Origin: JAPHSX01 sp041554195
GTDB taxonomy: Bacteria > Pseudomonadota > Gammaproteobacteria > Thiohalomonadales > Thiohalomonadaceae
Length of the DNA: 64,000 bases
Direction of reading: 5' to 3'
Assembly (NCBI GenBank): GCA_041554195.1
Contig: JBFFMJ010000009.1
Span: 71,684 to 135,683 of the forward strand
In this document: piece by piece, positions 24,908 through 32,695 of the stretch
Numbering within the stretch: the stretch's first letter is position 1
Layout: every line of letters starts with the position of its first letter
Translations under genes and position numbers: made by a program
Notes under the pieces: model-generated
Told to the model about the DNA's origin: nothing
What the model saw: the letters and a program-made list of their open reading frames with translations, nothing else
The model's database searches: none

Positions 24908-25993
24908 GTGAAACCATCCATTCTCAGCAAGCTGGAGAACCTCTCCGAGCGGCTTCAGGAGATCGGTGCACTGCTCTCCGATGCCGGTACCATCAACGAT
25001 CAAAATCGTTTTCGCGATCTCTCGCAGGAGTACGCCCAGCTGAAACCGGTGGTCGATACCTTTGAGGCATATCAGGGGGCGGTCGATGACCTTGCCGCCG
25101 CCGAGGAGATGATGGCCGAGGACGACGCCGAGATGAAGGCGATGGCGGTGGAGGAGATGAAGGCGGCAAAGGAGCAGTCCGAGTCGCTGGAAATTGAACT
25201 GCAAAAGCTGCTGCTGCCCAAGGACCCCAATGACAATAAAAATGTCTTCCTTGAGGTACGCGCCGGAACCGGGGGGGATGAGGCGGCGATCTTTGCCGGT
25301 GACCTGTTCCGTATGTATTCGCGCTACGCCGAGCGCCTGCGCTGGCAGGTGGAGATTATTTCGCAGAATGAAGGTGAGCACGGCGGTTACAAGGAGATCA
25401 TCGCGCGGCTGGTGGGGCAGGGGGCCTACTCGCGACTTAAGTTTGAGTCGGGGGCGCACCGCGTACAGCGGGTACCCGAAACCGAATCCCAGGGGCGGGT
25501 TCACACCTCCGCCTGCACAGTGGCGGTAATGCCCGAGGCCGATGAGCTGGAGCATATCGATATCAAGCCCTCTGACCTCAAGGTTGATACCTTCCGCGCC
25601 TCCGGTGCCGGTGGTCAGCACGTCAATAAAACCGACTCGGCGATTCGCATCACCCACATCCCTACCGGTTTCATTGTCGAGTGTCAGGATGAACGCTCAC
25701 AGCACAAAAACCGCGCCAAGGCGATGTCGGTGTTGCAGTCGCGGATCCATGCGGCGCAGCAGGAGAAGCAGCAAAGCGAACAGGCGGCGGAGCGAAAGTC
25801 GCTGGTTGGCAGTGGTGACCGTTCAGAGCGCATTCGTACCTACAATTATCCGCAGGGGCGTGTTACCGACCACCGTATCAATCTCACCCTTTACAAGCTG
25901 GATGAGATCATGGGCGGGGATCTGGATGAGGTGATTGAACCTTTGATCAACGAATACCAGGCCGACCAGCTGGCGGCGTTGAGCGAAGAGTAA
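24908..25993 (+). CDS. prfA: Peptide chain release factor 1
   Basis: A 361-residue RF1 recognising UAA and UAG. The tripeptide anticodon region reads P190-E-T192 (RVPETESQG), and the GGQ motif is at 235-237 (ASGAGGQHVNKTDSAIRITH). GTG start, 6 nt after the hemA stop, with no separate promoter. The GGQ methyltransferase gene prmC that normally follows is absent here. Confidence 0.98.
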   Translation: MKPSILSKLENLSERLQEIGALLSDAGTINDQNRFRDLSQEYAQLKPVVDTFEAYQGAVDDLAAAEEMMAEDDAEMKAMAVEEMKAAKEQSESLEIELQKLLLPKDPNDNKNVFLEVRAGTGGDEAAIFAGDLFRMYSRYAERLRWQVEIISQNEGEHGGYKEIIARLVGQGAYSRLKFESGAHRVQRVPETESQGRVHTSACTVAVMPEADELEHIDIKPSDLKVDTFRASGAGGQHVNKTDSAIRITHIPTGFIVECQDERSQHKNRAKAMSVLQSRIHAAQQEKQQSEQAAERKSLVGSGDRSERIRTYNYPQGRVTDHRINLTLYKLDEIMGGDLDEVIEPLINEYQADQLAALSEE

Positions 25994-26082
25994 GTCTCCA
26001 CCTTTGTTCAAAGTCGGGTATTACACGCAATCAGCTTATCCCCGCCCGATATCGATATTTTAAGGCGCCTGTTTGGATTTTT

Positions 26083-26112
26083 ATGACCATTCTGTGATCA
26101 TGGTCATATAAA
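26083..26112 (+). promoter_or_regulatory. Operator-like dyad abutting a TATAAA box
   Basis: ATGACCAT (26083-26090) and ATGGTCAT (26100-26107) form a perfect 8-bp inverted repeat with a 9-nt spacer. The right arm runs into TATAAAA, a fair -10. It precedes the 42-residue membrane peptide gene by about 120 nt. Suggests a regulated promoter; the regulator is unknown. Confidence 0.4.
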
Positions 26113-26231
26113 ACTCTCTAACTTCTTGTAAAGTATACCCGTCCCTGCTTGAGAGAGGCCTTCTGGCCACTGTCTGAAGGGATAACCTGAAACGATAGTC
26201 CCGATAAGAGGGGTGGAGGAGTCACCTACCA

Positions 26232-26360
26232 ATGAGAAGAAAAAAACCAGACCTGATGGTGGTACTGGCCGTGCTGATTGGTTTAGGGGTACTGGTTACC
26301 GAGGTAACCTACGGAGAGGTCTTTTCGCCACCGGCGCAGAGCACCACGATATCCCGCTAA
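26232..26360 (+). CDS. Predicted 42-residue single-pass membrane peptide
   Basis: A short frame beginning MRRKKPDLM, then a hydrophobic helix VVLAVLIGLGVLV (about residues 10-22), then TEVTYGEVFSPPAQSTTISR and a stop. GGAGGAG lies about 10 nt upstream. An upstream dyad and TATAAA box and a downstream intrinsic terminator frame it as a unit. The basic N-terminus and helix predict an inner-membrane peptide with the C-terminus outside. I do not recognise a family. A longer overlapping frame in another phase lacks these features. Confidence 0.55.
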   Translation: MRRKKPDLMVVLAVLIGLGVLVTEVTYGEVFSPPAQSTTISR

Positions 26361-26384
26361 ACAGGCAAGCGCCTAGCGATCACC

Positions 26385-26410
26385 AAAAACCCGCTGCTGG
26401 CGGGTTTTTT
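26385..26410 (+). terminator. Bidirectional intrinsic terminator
   Basis: CCCGC/GCGGG stem with loop TGCTG, A-run before and TTTTTT after. It serves the small peptide gene on the plus strand and, by its A-run, the convergent fau gene on the minus strand. Confidence 0.85.
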
Positions 26411-27008
26411 ATTGTCCAAAGGAAAGTAATTCCTTTTCTGTCACCACTCCATGCAACGGGATATCCCAGCTCTCACAGGGCAACTGCGCCACCTGCTGGA
26501 AGGCGTGGGCGGTGCCCAGCAGTCTCGGTTTGCGCCAGTGCTGGCGGCGATTGAGGTAGGCGAGGGTGCGGTCGTAAAAGCCGCCACCCATGCCAAGGCG
26601 GTTGCCCTGAGTATCGAAGGCAACCAGCGGGGTGAGGATGAGGTCCAGTGCCCACGCCGGGCGCATCTGGCTGTAGTTAGCGTCGGGCTCGGGAATACCG
26701 AAACGGTTCAGGCTGAGCTTGCTTCCGGTGTGGTAGGGGGCGAACCAGAGGCGGTTGTGATAGAGCGGGCTCAATACCGGCAGGTAGCACTGCTTGCCCA
26801 TGGTCAGGGCACGGTGCAACAGCGGGGTGAGATCCATTTCGCCGTCATTGGGCAGATAGATGGCAATGTGCTGGCTGCGCAGAAATAGCGGGTGGCGGCC
26901 CACAAGCCGGTCGAGGGCGGTGGCGGCGGCACGTTGCTGCTGCGCCGTCAGGGCCCTGCGCTGCTGGCGCAGCTCTCTGCGCAGGGTGTTGCGTTCTGCC
27001 TTTGCCAA
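26409..27008 (-). CDS. fau: 5-formyltetrahydrofolate cyclo-ligase
   Basis: A 199-residue enzyme (YgfA/MTHFS) converting 5-formyl-THF to 5,10-methenyl-THF with ATP. Family features are the basic N-terminal helix RNTLRRELRQQRRALTAQQQ, LNRFGIPEPDA, DLILTPLVAFDTQGNRLGMGGGFYDRTLA and the C-terminal PLHGVVTEKEL. The start is TTG (27006-27008); no ATG is available in frame upstream. It is encoded directly downstream of 6S RNA, as ygfA is in E. coli, so it is likely co-transcribed with it. Confidence 0.94.
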   Translation of the reverse strand: MAKAERNTLRRELRQQRRALTAQQQRAAATALDRLVGRHPLFLRSQHIAIYLPNDGEMDLTPLLHRALTMGKQCYLPVLSPLYHNRLWFAPYHTGSKLSLNRFGIPEPDANYSQMRPAWALDLILTPLVAFDTQGNRLGMGGGFYDRTLAYLNRRQHWRKPRLLGTAHAFQQVAQLPCESWDIPLHGVVTEKELLSFGQ

Positions 27009-27034
27009 GGGGGCCTTCTTACTTACCTGGTAAT

Positions 27035-27232
27035 TAGGTGGGTATCTCCCGCCTGTGCCGCTGGTGCCTTTGTTCTTGAACCAGAAGGTTCAAGTGGGAA
27101 CGGCAACCGTTACGTCAGGCTTTCCGCAAGCGGACATGCACACGGCAACGGTGTTGTGCTCCCGGGGTGGAAATTAGGCTCAAGAAAATACCCGGCACAC
27201 TGGCGAGCACCGCAGGGGATACCCGAAACTGG
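27035..27232 (-). ncRNA. ssrS: 6S RNA
   Basis: The spacer between zapA and fau holds a long rod-like fold. The ends pair (GGGTAT near the 5-prime end with ATACCC near the 3-prime end), and internally CTTGAACC-TTCT-GGTTCAAG forms the same hairpin seen in E. coli 6S RNA. A central bulged region mimics an open promoter. The zapA-ssrS-fau order matches E. coli. 6S RNA binds sigma-70 RNA polymerase in stationary phase. Exact ends are estimated; length about 195 nt. Confidence 0.85.
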
Positions 27233-27261
27233 TGAGTCTCATATACAGAAGACTACATAAT

Positions 27262-27573
27262 TTAAATCGTAAGCTGCCGGTCTTCCTGTTCCAGCGCGGA
27301 GGTGAGTTTGTCCTGAATCAGCTTCAGGCGCAACTCTGCCTCCTGTGTTCCACTGCTGCTGTTCTGCTTCTCCCGCAACAGCTCAAAGATAACATTTAAT
27401 GACGCCATTACCACGATGCGTTCATTGCCGAGGATTTTGCCGCCGTTGCGGATCTCGCGCATCTTGCTATCGAGCCTGCGCGCCGATTCAAGCAGGCCGT
27501 CGCGCTCATCGGGCGGACAGGCGACGGTGTACTCCTTGTCCAGAAGGTGGATAGTCTCCTGATTGCCGCTCAT
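27262..27573 (-). CDS. zapA: Cell division protein ZapA
   Basis: A 103-residue FtsZ-bundling protein. It has an N-terminal ligand of alternating strands (ETIHLLDKEYTVACPPDERDGLLESARRLDSKMREIR), the NERIVVMASLNVIFELL helix and a C-terminal coiled coil. Upstream of 6S RNA. Overlaps the zapB-like gene by 4 nt. Confidence 0.94.
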   Translation of the reverse strand: MSGNQETIHLLDKEYTVACPPDERDGLLESARRLDSKMREIRNGGKILGNERIVVMASLNVIFELLREKQNSSSGTQEAELRLKLIQDKLTSALEQEDRQLTI

Positions 27574-27782
27574 TGCTCCTGCTCCATCGCCTTGAGGCGG
27601 GTGATCATCGCCTCGACCCGGGTGCGGGCCAGCTCGGTCTTTTCGATCAGGCGCGCCCGCTCGGTGATGAGTGCCGACTGACTCTCGCGCAGGGAGAGAT
27701 TCTCACTTTTTACCGCATTAAGCCGCTGGATCAGCTCATCCACGCGGTGTTCCAGCATCTTGAGGTCCGTATCTTCCATCAT
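27570..27782 (-). CDS. ZapB-like coiled-coil protein (TIGR02449 type)
   Basis: A 70-residue protein almost wholly coiled coil (LKMLEHRVDELIQRLNAVKSENLSLRESQ through RVEAMITRLKAMEQEQ). Small proteins of this type are encoded just before zapA in gammaproteobacteria and resemble the FtsZ-associated ZapB. Translationally coupled to zapA by the 4-nt overlap, which supports a divisome role. Confidence 0.85.
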   Translation of the reverse strand: MMEDTDLKMLEHRVDELIQRLNAVKSENLSLRESQSALITERARLIEKTELARTRVEAMITRLKAMEQEQ

Positions 27783-28102
27783 CTACTCGAAGTTTGCATC
27801 GTGGTATCTGCCACCTGATGGGTGGCGTTTTCTGGTGTCACTATAGAGTGCGATGTACAGGCGGTCAACGCTGTAAGATACCTCTCATATTTGTCTATTT
27901 GCCCGACTGCTGCGTTATAACACTTTTCTGCGATGCTCTTTAACACTTAGAGTTAATTGTGCTTCTCGAAAGCGTTGCGCCTCGCTCTCGAACAAATATC
28001 CTAAACATCAAATATAGCTTGGGATTTGGGGCGACGCCCGGGCAATGCTAGGATGTGCCGTCATTAATATAGGGTCGTCGTGACCACAACAGGAAATTCG
28101 CA
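27783..28102. other. Divergent intergenic region, zapB-like/ygfB
   Basis: 320 bp without a supported gene. The right end carries a plausible promoter for ygfB; the left end must hold the promoter of the zapB-like/zapA genes, but no clear hexamers stand out. No strong hairpins or repeats seen. Confidence 0.5.
28026..28054 (+). promoter_or_regulatory. Candidate sigma-70 promoter of ygfB-pepP-ubiH-ubiI
   Basis: TTGGGG (28026-28031) and TAGGAT (28049-28054) are separated by 17 nt and lie 49 nt upstream of the ygfB ATG. The spacing is ideal and the hexamers fair. Confidence 0.45.
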
Positions 28103-28675
28103 ATGAGTGATAATAACGAGGCGTTGCAGCGGCTGGATGCAGCGTTGGCGCAGGTTGAGACGGAGATGCGCGCCGTAGAGTGTCACGGCACTCTGATTGG
28201 TCTGCTTTGTGCCCGGGGCGAGATGGAGAAAAAGGAGTGGCTGGAATTTATTGCCCATGCCCTGGATCCGGCCGATCTGCTGGCACGCGAGGCACTGGAG
28301 ACCTTCGGGGCCCTGTTCGAGGCGGCATGTGCGCAGCTGGCCGACTCCACGCTCGACTTTCAGTTGCTACTGCCCGCCGACGATACCCCGGTAGAGGCTC
28401 GCATTGAGGCGCTGGCGCAGTGGGCGCAGGGCTTTTTGTTAGGCATGAGTTCCGGCGGTATTCAGGATATCGAGAAGCTGCCCGGCGACAGCGGCGAGAT
28501 CATCCGTGATTTTGTCGATATCTGTCGTGCCGACACCTACGACCTGGAGGGTGGCGAGGAGGATGAGGTGGCCTACAATGAGTTGCTGGAATACGTCCGT
28601 ACCGGGGTATTGCTGATTAACGAGGAGCTGCACCCCACCAAGGCCCCGCCTCGTGACGATGTGACTCTGCACTAA
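28103..28675 (+). CDS. ygfB: YgfB/YecA (UPF0149) family protein
   Basis: A 190-residue helical protein with the family pattern VECHGTLIGLLCARGEMEKKEWLEFI, WAQGFLLGMSSGGI and EVAYNELLEYVRTGVLLINEEL. Heads the pepP-ubiH-ubiI genes as in E. coli. In Pseudomonas aeruginosa a homologue modulates the AlpA antiterminator; whether that applies here is unknown. AGGAA precedes the ATG. Confidence 0.93.
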   Translation: MSDNNEALQRLDAALAQVETEMRAVECHGTLIGLLCARGEMEKKEWLEFIAHALDPADLLAREALETFGALFEAACAQLADSTLDFQLLLPADDTPVEARIEALAQWAQGFLLGMSSGGIQDIEKLPGDSGEIIRDFVDICRADTYDLEGGEEDEVAYNELLEYVRTGVLLINEELHPTKAPPRDDVTLH

Positions 28676-28697
28676 ATTTAGCTGATTGATTTCCCCT

Positions 28698-30050
28698 ATG
28701 AATAAAACTGAATTCGTACGCCGTCGCAAGCGCTTGATGCAGGCGATGGGCAAGGAGAGTATCGCCATCCTGCCCAATGCCCCGGTACGCCAGCGTAACC
28801 GCGATGTCGAGCACAGCTATCGCCCAGATAGCGACTTTTACTACCTTACCGGTTATGCCGAGCCCGAGTCGGTAGCGGTGATCGTGCCGGGGCGCCCCCA
28901 TGGCGAATATATTCTTTTCTGCCGCGAGCGCGACCCGGAGATGGAGACCTGGCACGGTCGACGTGCCGGCCTGGAGGGGGCGATGGAGCGTTTTGGTGCT
29001 GACGACGCCTTCCCTATAACCGATATCGACGAGATCCTCCCCGGCCTGCTGGAGAACCGCGAGCGGGTCTTCTATGCCATGGGCTGCAATAGTGATTTTG
29101 ATACCCAGGTGATGGCCTGGATCAAGCTGCTGCGCCAGAAGTCCCGCACCGGGGTGCATGCCCCCGGTGAGTTCACCTCGCTGGATCATGTGTTGCACGA
29201 TATGCGGCTCTACAAGAGCGCCGCGGAGATCAAGGCAATGCGCACCGCCGCACAGATCTCGGCCAGGGCGCACTGCCGGGCGATGCAGGTCTGCAAGCCG
29301 GGGATGATGGAGTACCAGATCGAGGCGGCGCTGTTACACGAGTCGATGATGGCCGGTGCACGTGAGCAGGCCTACCCCTCCATCGTTGGCGGCGGTGAGA
29401 ACGGCTGTATCCTCCACTACACCGAGAATGAATCGGTGCTCAAGGATGGCGACCTGCTGCTGATTGATGCCGGTGCCGAGTTCGAGTGTTACGCCGCCGA
29501 TATCACCCGCACCTTCCCAGTTAACGGGGTCTTCAGCAAGCCACAGCGTCAGCTCTATGAGCTGGTATTAAAGGCGCAGTACGCGGCGATCAAACAGGTC
29601 AAACCGGGTAAGCACTGGAACGACCCACACGAGGCGGTGGTGAAGGTGATCACCGAGGGACTGGTGGAGCTGGGGTTGCTCAAGGGGAGTGTGAAGAGCC
29701 TGATTAAAAACGAGAGCTATCGTAAATTCTTCATGCATCGCACCGGCCACTGGCTGGGGATGGATGTCCACGATGTCGGCGACTACAAGGTGGGCGATGC
29801 GTGGCGCGTGCTGGAGCCGGGGATGGTAATGACTATTGAGCCGGGTCTCTATATTCCTGCGGGCACGAAAGGGGTGGCAAAGAAGTGGTGGAATATCGGT
29901 ATCCGTATTGAGGACGATGTGCTGGTGACCAAAGAGGGCTGCGAGGTATTGAGCCGCGATGTGCCTAAGGAGCCCGATGAGATAGAGGCATTGATGGCGG
30001 GTAATAAGGTGCCAAAGAGGGCGGTGAAAAAGGCCGGGAAGGTGGTGTAA
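28698..30050 (+). CDS. pepP: Xaa-Pro aminopeptidase (aminopeptidase P)
   Basis: A 450-residue M24 metallopeptidase that removes an N-terminal residue before proline. It has the N-terminal creatinase-like domain (HSYRPDSDFYYLTGYAEPESVAV) and the pita-bread domain with dimetal ligands in LLIDAGAEFECYAADITRTFP, HRTGHWLGMDVHDVG, MVMTIEPGLYI and GIRIEDDVLV. I start at ATG 28698 rather than the in-frame TTG 12 nt earlier. The stop shares one base with the ubiH ATG. Confidence 0.96.
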   Translation: MNKTEFVRRRKRLMQAMGKESIAILPNAPVRQRNRDVEHSYRPDSDFYYLTGYAEPESVAVIVPGRPHGEYILFCRERDPEMETWHGRRAGLEGAMERFGADDAFPITDIDEILPGLLENRERVFYAMGCNSDFDTQVMAWIKLLRQKSRTGVHAPGEFTSLDHVLHDMRLYKSAAEIKAMRTAAQISARAHCRAMQVCKPGMMEYQIEAALLHESMMAGAREQAYPSIVGGGENGCILHYTENESVLKDGDLLLIDAGAEFECYAADITRTFPVNGVFSKPQRQLYELVLKAQYAAIKQVKPGKHWNDPHEAVVKVITEGLVELGLLKGSVKSLIKNESYRKFFMHRTGHWLGMDVHDVGDYKVGDAWRVLEPGMVMTIEPGLYIPAGTKGVAKKWWNIGIRIEDDVLVTKEGCEVLSRDVPKEPDEIEALMAGNKVPKRAVKKAGKVV

Positions 30051-31321
30051 TGAATTGTGAATTTGACATTCTCATCGTCGGCGGAGGCATGGTCGGGGCC
30101 AGTCTGGCCCACGCCCTGAAGGCGGTGCCGCTACGCATCGGTATCATTGAGGCCTACCCGTTGCACGATGAGCAGCAACCCAGTTATGACTCACGTGCCA
30201 TCGCCCTCTCCTACGGCTCGAAACGTATCTTTGACAGCCTCGGGGTGTGGCCAGCGATGGAAGCCGAGACGGTGACCCCGATCCGCCGCATCCAGGTCTC
30301 CGATAAGGGCCACTTCGGCGCAGTGCGACTGGATGCCGAGGAGGAGGGGGTAGATGCGCTGGGTTATGTGGCCGAGGCCTCGGTGATTGGTCGCGCCCTG
30401 GCGACAGACCTCGCTGCGCTGCCCAATGTAGAGCTGATCTGCCCGGCCACACTGACCGAGGTTCAGATCGATGAAGCGCAGGCACGCGTCACCGTTGAGC
30501 AGGGCGGCGTGCTGCGTGACTTGACCGCTAAGCTGGTGGTGGCCGCCGACGGCGGTCGCTCTACCGTGCGCGAACTGCAGGGGGCAAAAACCTTCAAGCT
30601 GGGCTACGGCCAGACTGCCGTGATCGCCAATGTGGTGACCGAGCGGGAGCACGGCGGCATCGCCTATGAGCGCTTTACCGAGAGCGGCCCGCTGGCACTG
30701 CTGCCCAACAATGCCCCGCGGTGGATGGATGATGAGGCGAGCGGCGAGCGGCGCTGGTCGCTGGTGTGGACGGTGCGTGATCGTGAGGTCGAGGAGCATA
30801 TGCAGCTAGGTGATGAACAGTTCCTGGCGCGCCTGCAAAAGCGCCTGGGCCGACGTGCCGGAAGAATCGTTTCGGTCACCCCACGCCACGCCTACCCGCT
30901 GGGGTTGGAGTATGTGCGTGACCATGTACGCCCGCGCCTCGCCTTTATCGGCAATGCCGCCCACCTGATCCACCCGGTGGCCGGGCAGGGCTTTAATCTG
31001 GGCCTGCGTGATGTGGTGGTGCTGGCCGAGGTGCTGGCCGAGGCGGCCGCTGAGCAGCGTGATCCCGGCCTGCTGCAGACCCTGCAGTCATACGCCCAGT
31101 GGCGTCGTCCCGACTACCTGCGGGTGATGGGGATGACCGACGGGCTGGCCCGCAGCTTCTCCAACGATTTCAAGCCGCTGGTGATCGCCCGTAACCTCGG
31201 CATGGTGGCGATGGACCTGTTGCCCCCGGCGCGCCGCCTGCTCACCCACCAGGCGATGGGTATGAGCGGTCGCCAGTCGCGCTTGGCGCGAGGCCTTTCG
31301 CTGCAGGGGAGAGAGTCGTGA
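30050..31321 (+). CDS. ubiH: 2-octaprenyl-6-methoxyphenol hydroxylase
   Basis: A 423-residue class A FAD monooxygenase of ubiquinone synthesis. FAD-binding GxGxxG-type motif in DILIVGGGMVGASLAHAL, DSRAIALSYGSKRIFDSLGVW, the second FAD motif RLAFIGNAAHLIHPVAGQGFNLGLRD. The GYVAEASVIG segment matches UbiH rather than UbiI. Overlaps ubiI by 4 nt (GTGA). The two are ancient paralogues encoded in tandem. Confidence 0.93.
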   Translation: MNCEFDILIVGGGMVGASLAHALKAVPLRIGIIEAYPLHDEQQPSYDSRAIALSYGSKRIFDSLGVWPAMEAETVTPIRRIQVSDKGHFGAVRLDAEEEGVDALGYVAEASVIGRALATDLAALPNVELICPATLTEVQIDEAQARVTVEQGGVLRDLTAKLVVAADGGRSTVRELQGAKTFKLGYGQTAVIANVVTEREHGGIAYERFTESGPLALLPNNAPRWMDDEASGERRWSLVWTVRDREVEEHMQLGDEQFLARLQKRLGRRAGRIVSVTPRHAYPLGLEYVRDHVRPRLAFIGNAAHLIHPVAGQGFNLGLRDVVVLAEVLAEAAAEQRDPGLLQTLQSYAQWRRPDYLRVMGMTDGLARSFSNDFKPLVIARNLGMVAMDLLPPARRLLTHQAMGMSGRQSRLARGLSLQGRES

Positions 31322-32535
31322 GTAGTGAATTTGACCTGATTATTGTCGGTGGCGGTATGGTGGGGGCGAGTCTTGCCTGCGCCCTCGGTGATGGCCCGCT
31401 GCGCATCGCCGTCATTGAGAGCCACCCGGCGCAGACGGAGTGGCCGGAGGATAGCTACGATATCCGCGTCAGCGCCATCACCCGTGCCACCGAAAAGGTG
31501 TTTCGCATGATCGGGGCCTGGGAGGGGATGGTGGCTCGCCGCGTTACCGCTTATGAGGCGATGCAGGTATGGGATGCCACTGGCACGGGTGCTATCGGTT
31601 TTGACTGCGCCGATCTGGGTGAGCCGGATCTGGGCCATATCATTGAAAACCGCGTTATCCTCGCCGCCCTGCTGGAGCGCATGGGCCAGTTCGATAATGT
31701 CGAACTGCTCTGTCCGGCACAGGTGGCCGAACTGACACGGGATGAGCGCGCCGCTACCCTCACCCTGGCGGATAGTCGAGTCCTTACCGCTTCGCTGATT
31801 GTCGGGGCCGACGGGGCCAACTCCTGGGTGCGCCAGCAGGCCGGCATTACCACCACCGGCTGGCCCTATGAGCAGACCGCGGTGGTCGCCACTATTAAGA
31901 CAGCACAGCACCATCACGGCGTCGCCTACCAGCGCTTTATGCCTGAGGGACCGCTCGCCTTCCTGCCGATGCCGGAGGGGCTTAGCTCCATCGTCTGGTC
32001 GACCACCCCGGAGCGTTCTGCGGAGTTAATTGCGATGGACGAGGCGAGCTTCCTCACCGAGCTGCAACTGACCTTTGGCGACAAGCTGGGGGCGATGGAG
32101 GCGACCGGTCCGCGCGGAGCCTTCCCGCTGCTGCTGCGCCACGCCAACCGTTACAGCGACGAGCGGCTGGTGCTGGTGGGCAACGCCGCCCACGCCATCC
32201 ATCCGCTGGCCGGGCAGGGGCTTAATCTCGGAGTCTCCGACATCGCCGCTCTGGCCGAGGTGCTGCTGGTGGCGAACGATGAGAAACAGGATATTGGCGA
32301 GCTTTCAGTGCTGCGCCGCTACGAGCGCTGGCGCAAGGCCGATAACGTCGCAGTGATGGCCGCGATGGATGGCTTTAAGCGCCTCTTCAGTAACGATATC
32401 GGCCCGCTCAAACTGCTTCGCAATGTGGGCCTCACCCTGGCCGATCACGCTGGGCCTGCGAAGAATATGATGATGCGGCGAGCTTTAGGTTTAACCGGGG
32501 ATTTGCCTAAATTGTCGCGGGGACTGCTCCCCTAG
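31318..32535 (+). CDS. ubiI: 2-octaprenylphenol hydroxylase
   Basis: A 405-residue FAD monooxygenase (VisC/UbiI), acting at C5 of the ubiquinone ring. FAD motif DLIIVGGGMVGASLACAL, then DIRVSAITRATEKVFRMIGAW and DLGHIIENRVILAALLERM, which are UbiI-like, and LVLVGNAAHAIHPLAGQGLNLGVSD. GTG start inside the ubiH stop. Last gene of the ygfB operon. Confidence 0.92.
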   Translation: MSSEFDLIIVGGGMVGASLACALGDGPLRIAVIESHPAQTEWPEDSYDIRVSAITRATEKVFRMIGAWEGMVARRVTAYEAMQVWDATGTGAIGFDCADLGEPDLGHIIENRVILAALLERMGQFDNVELLCPAQVAELTRDERAATLTLADSRVLTASLIVGADGANSWVRQQAGITTTGWPYEQTAVVATIKTAQHHHGVAYQRFMPEGPLAFLPMPEGLSSIVWSTTPERSAELIAMDEASFLTELQLTFGDKLGAMEATGPRGAFPLLLRHANRYSDERLVLVGNAAHAIHPLAGQGLNLGVSDIAALAEVLLVANDEKQDIGELSVLRRYERWRKADNVAVMAAMDGFKRLFSNDIGPLKLLRNVGLTLADHAGPAKNMMMRRALGLTGDLPKLSRGLLP

Positions 32536-32618
32536 TCCATTTGAGCTGTTTACAACGGTCACGAGCCAGTTATATTTGAAAAAGGTGGTTTCCCATATTT
32601 CTTGGCTTTTGGGAACGT

Positions 32619-32624
32619 TATAAT
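32619..32624 (+). promoter_or_regulatory. Perfect -10 TATAAT before the PilZ/GGDEF/EAL gene
   Basis: TATAAT lies 72 nt before the GTG start. No good -35 is found at 17 nt; TTGGCT is only 11 nt away. Assignment rests on the -10 and position. Confidence 0.3.
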
Positions 32625-32695
32625 GTTTTAGTTAGCTTTACCCCCATAGGTCAGAGTAATAAGCGCGTCTAACGCTTATAACAAGGAGATAATTT

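Noticed and set aside
26213..26554. 113-codon frame on the plus strand
   Set aside because: Runs through the intrinsic terminator and into antisense of fau; the 42-codon frame in another phase has the ribosome site and membrane helix.
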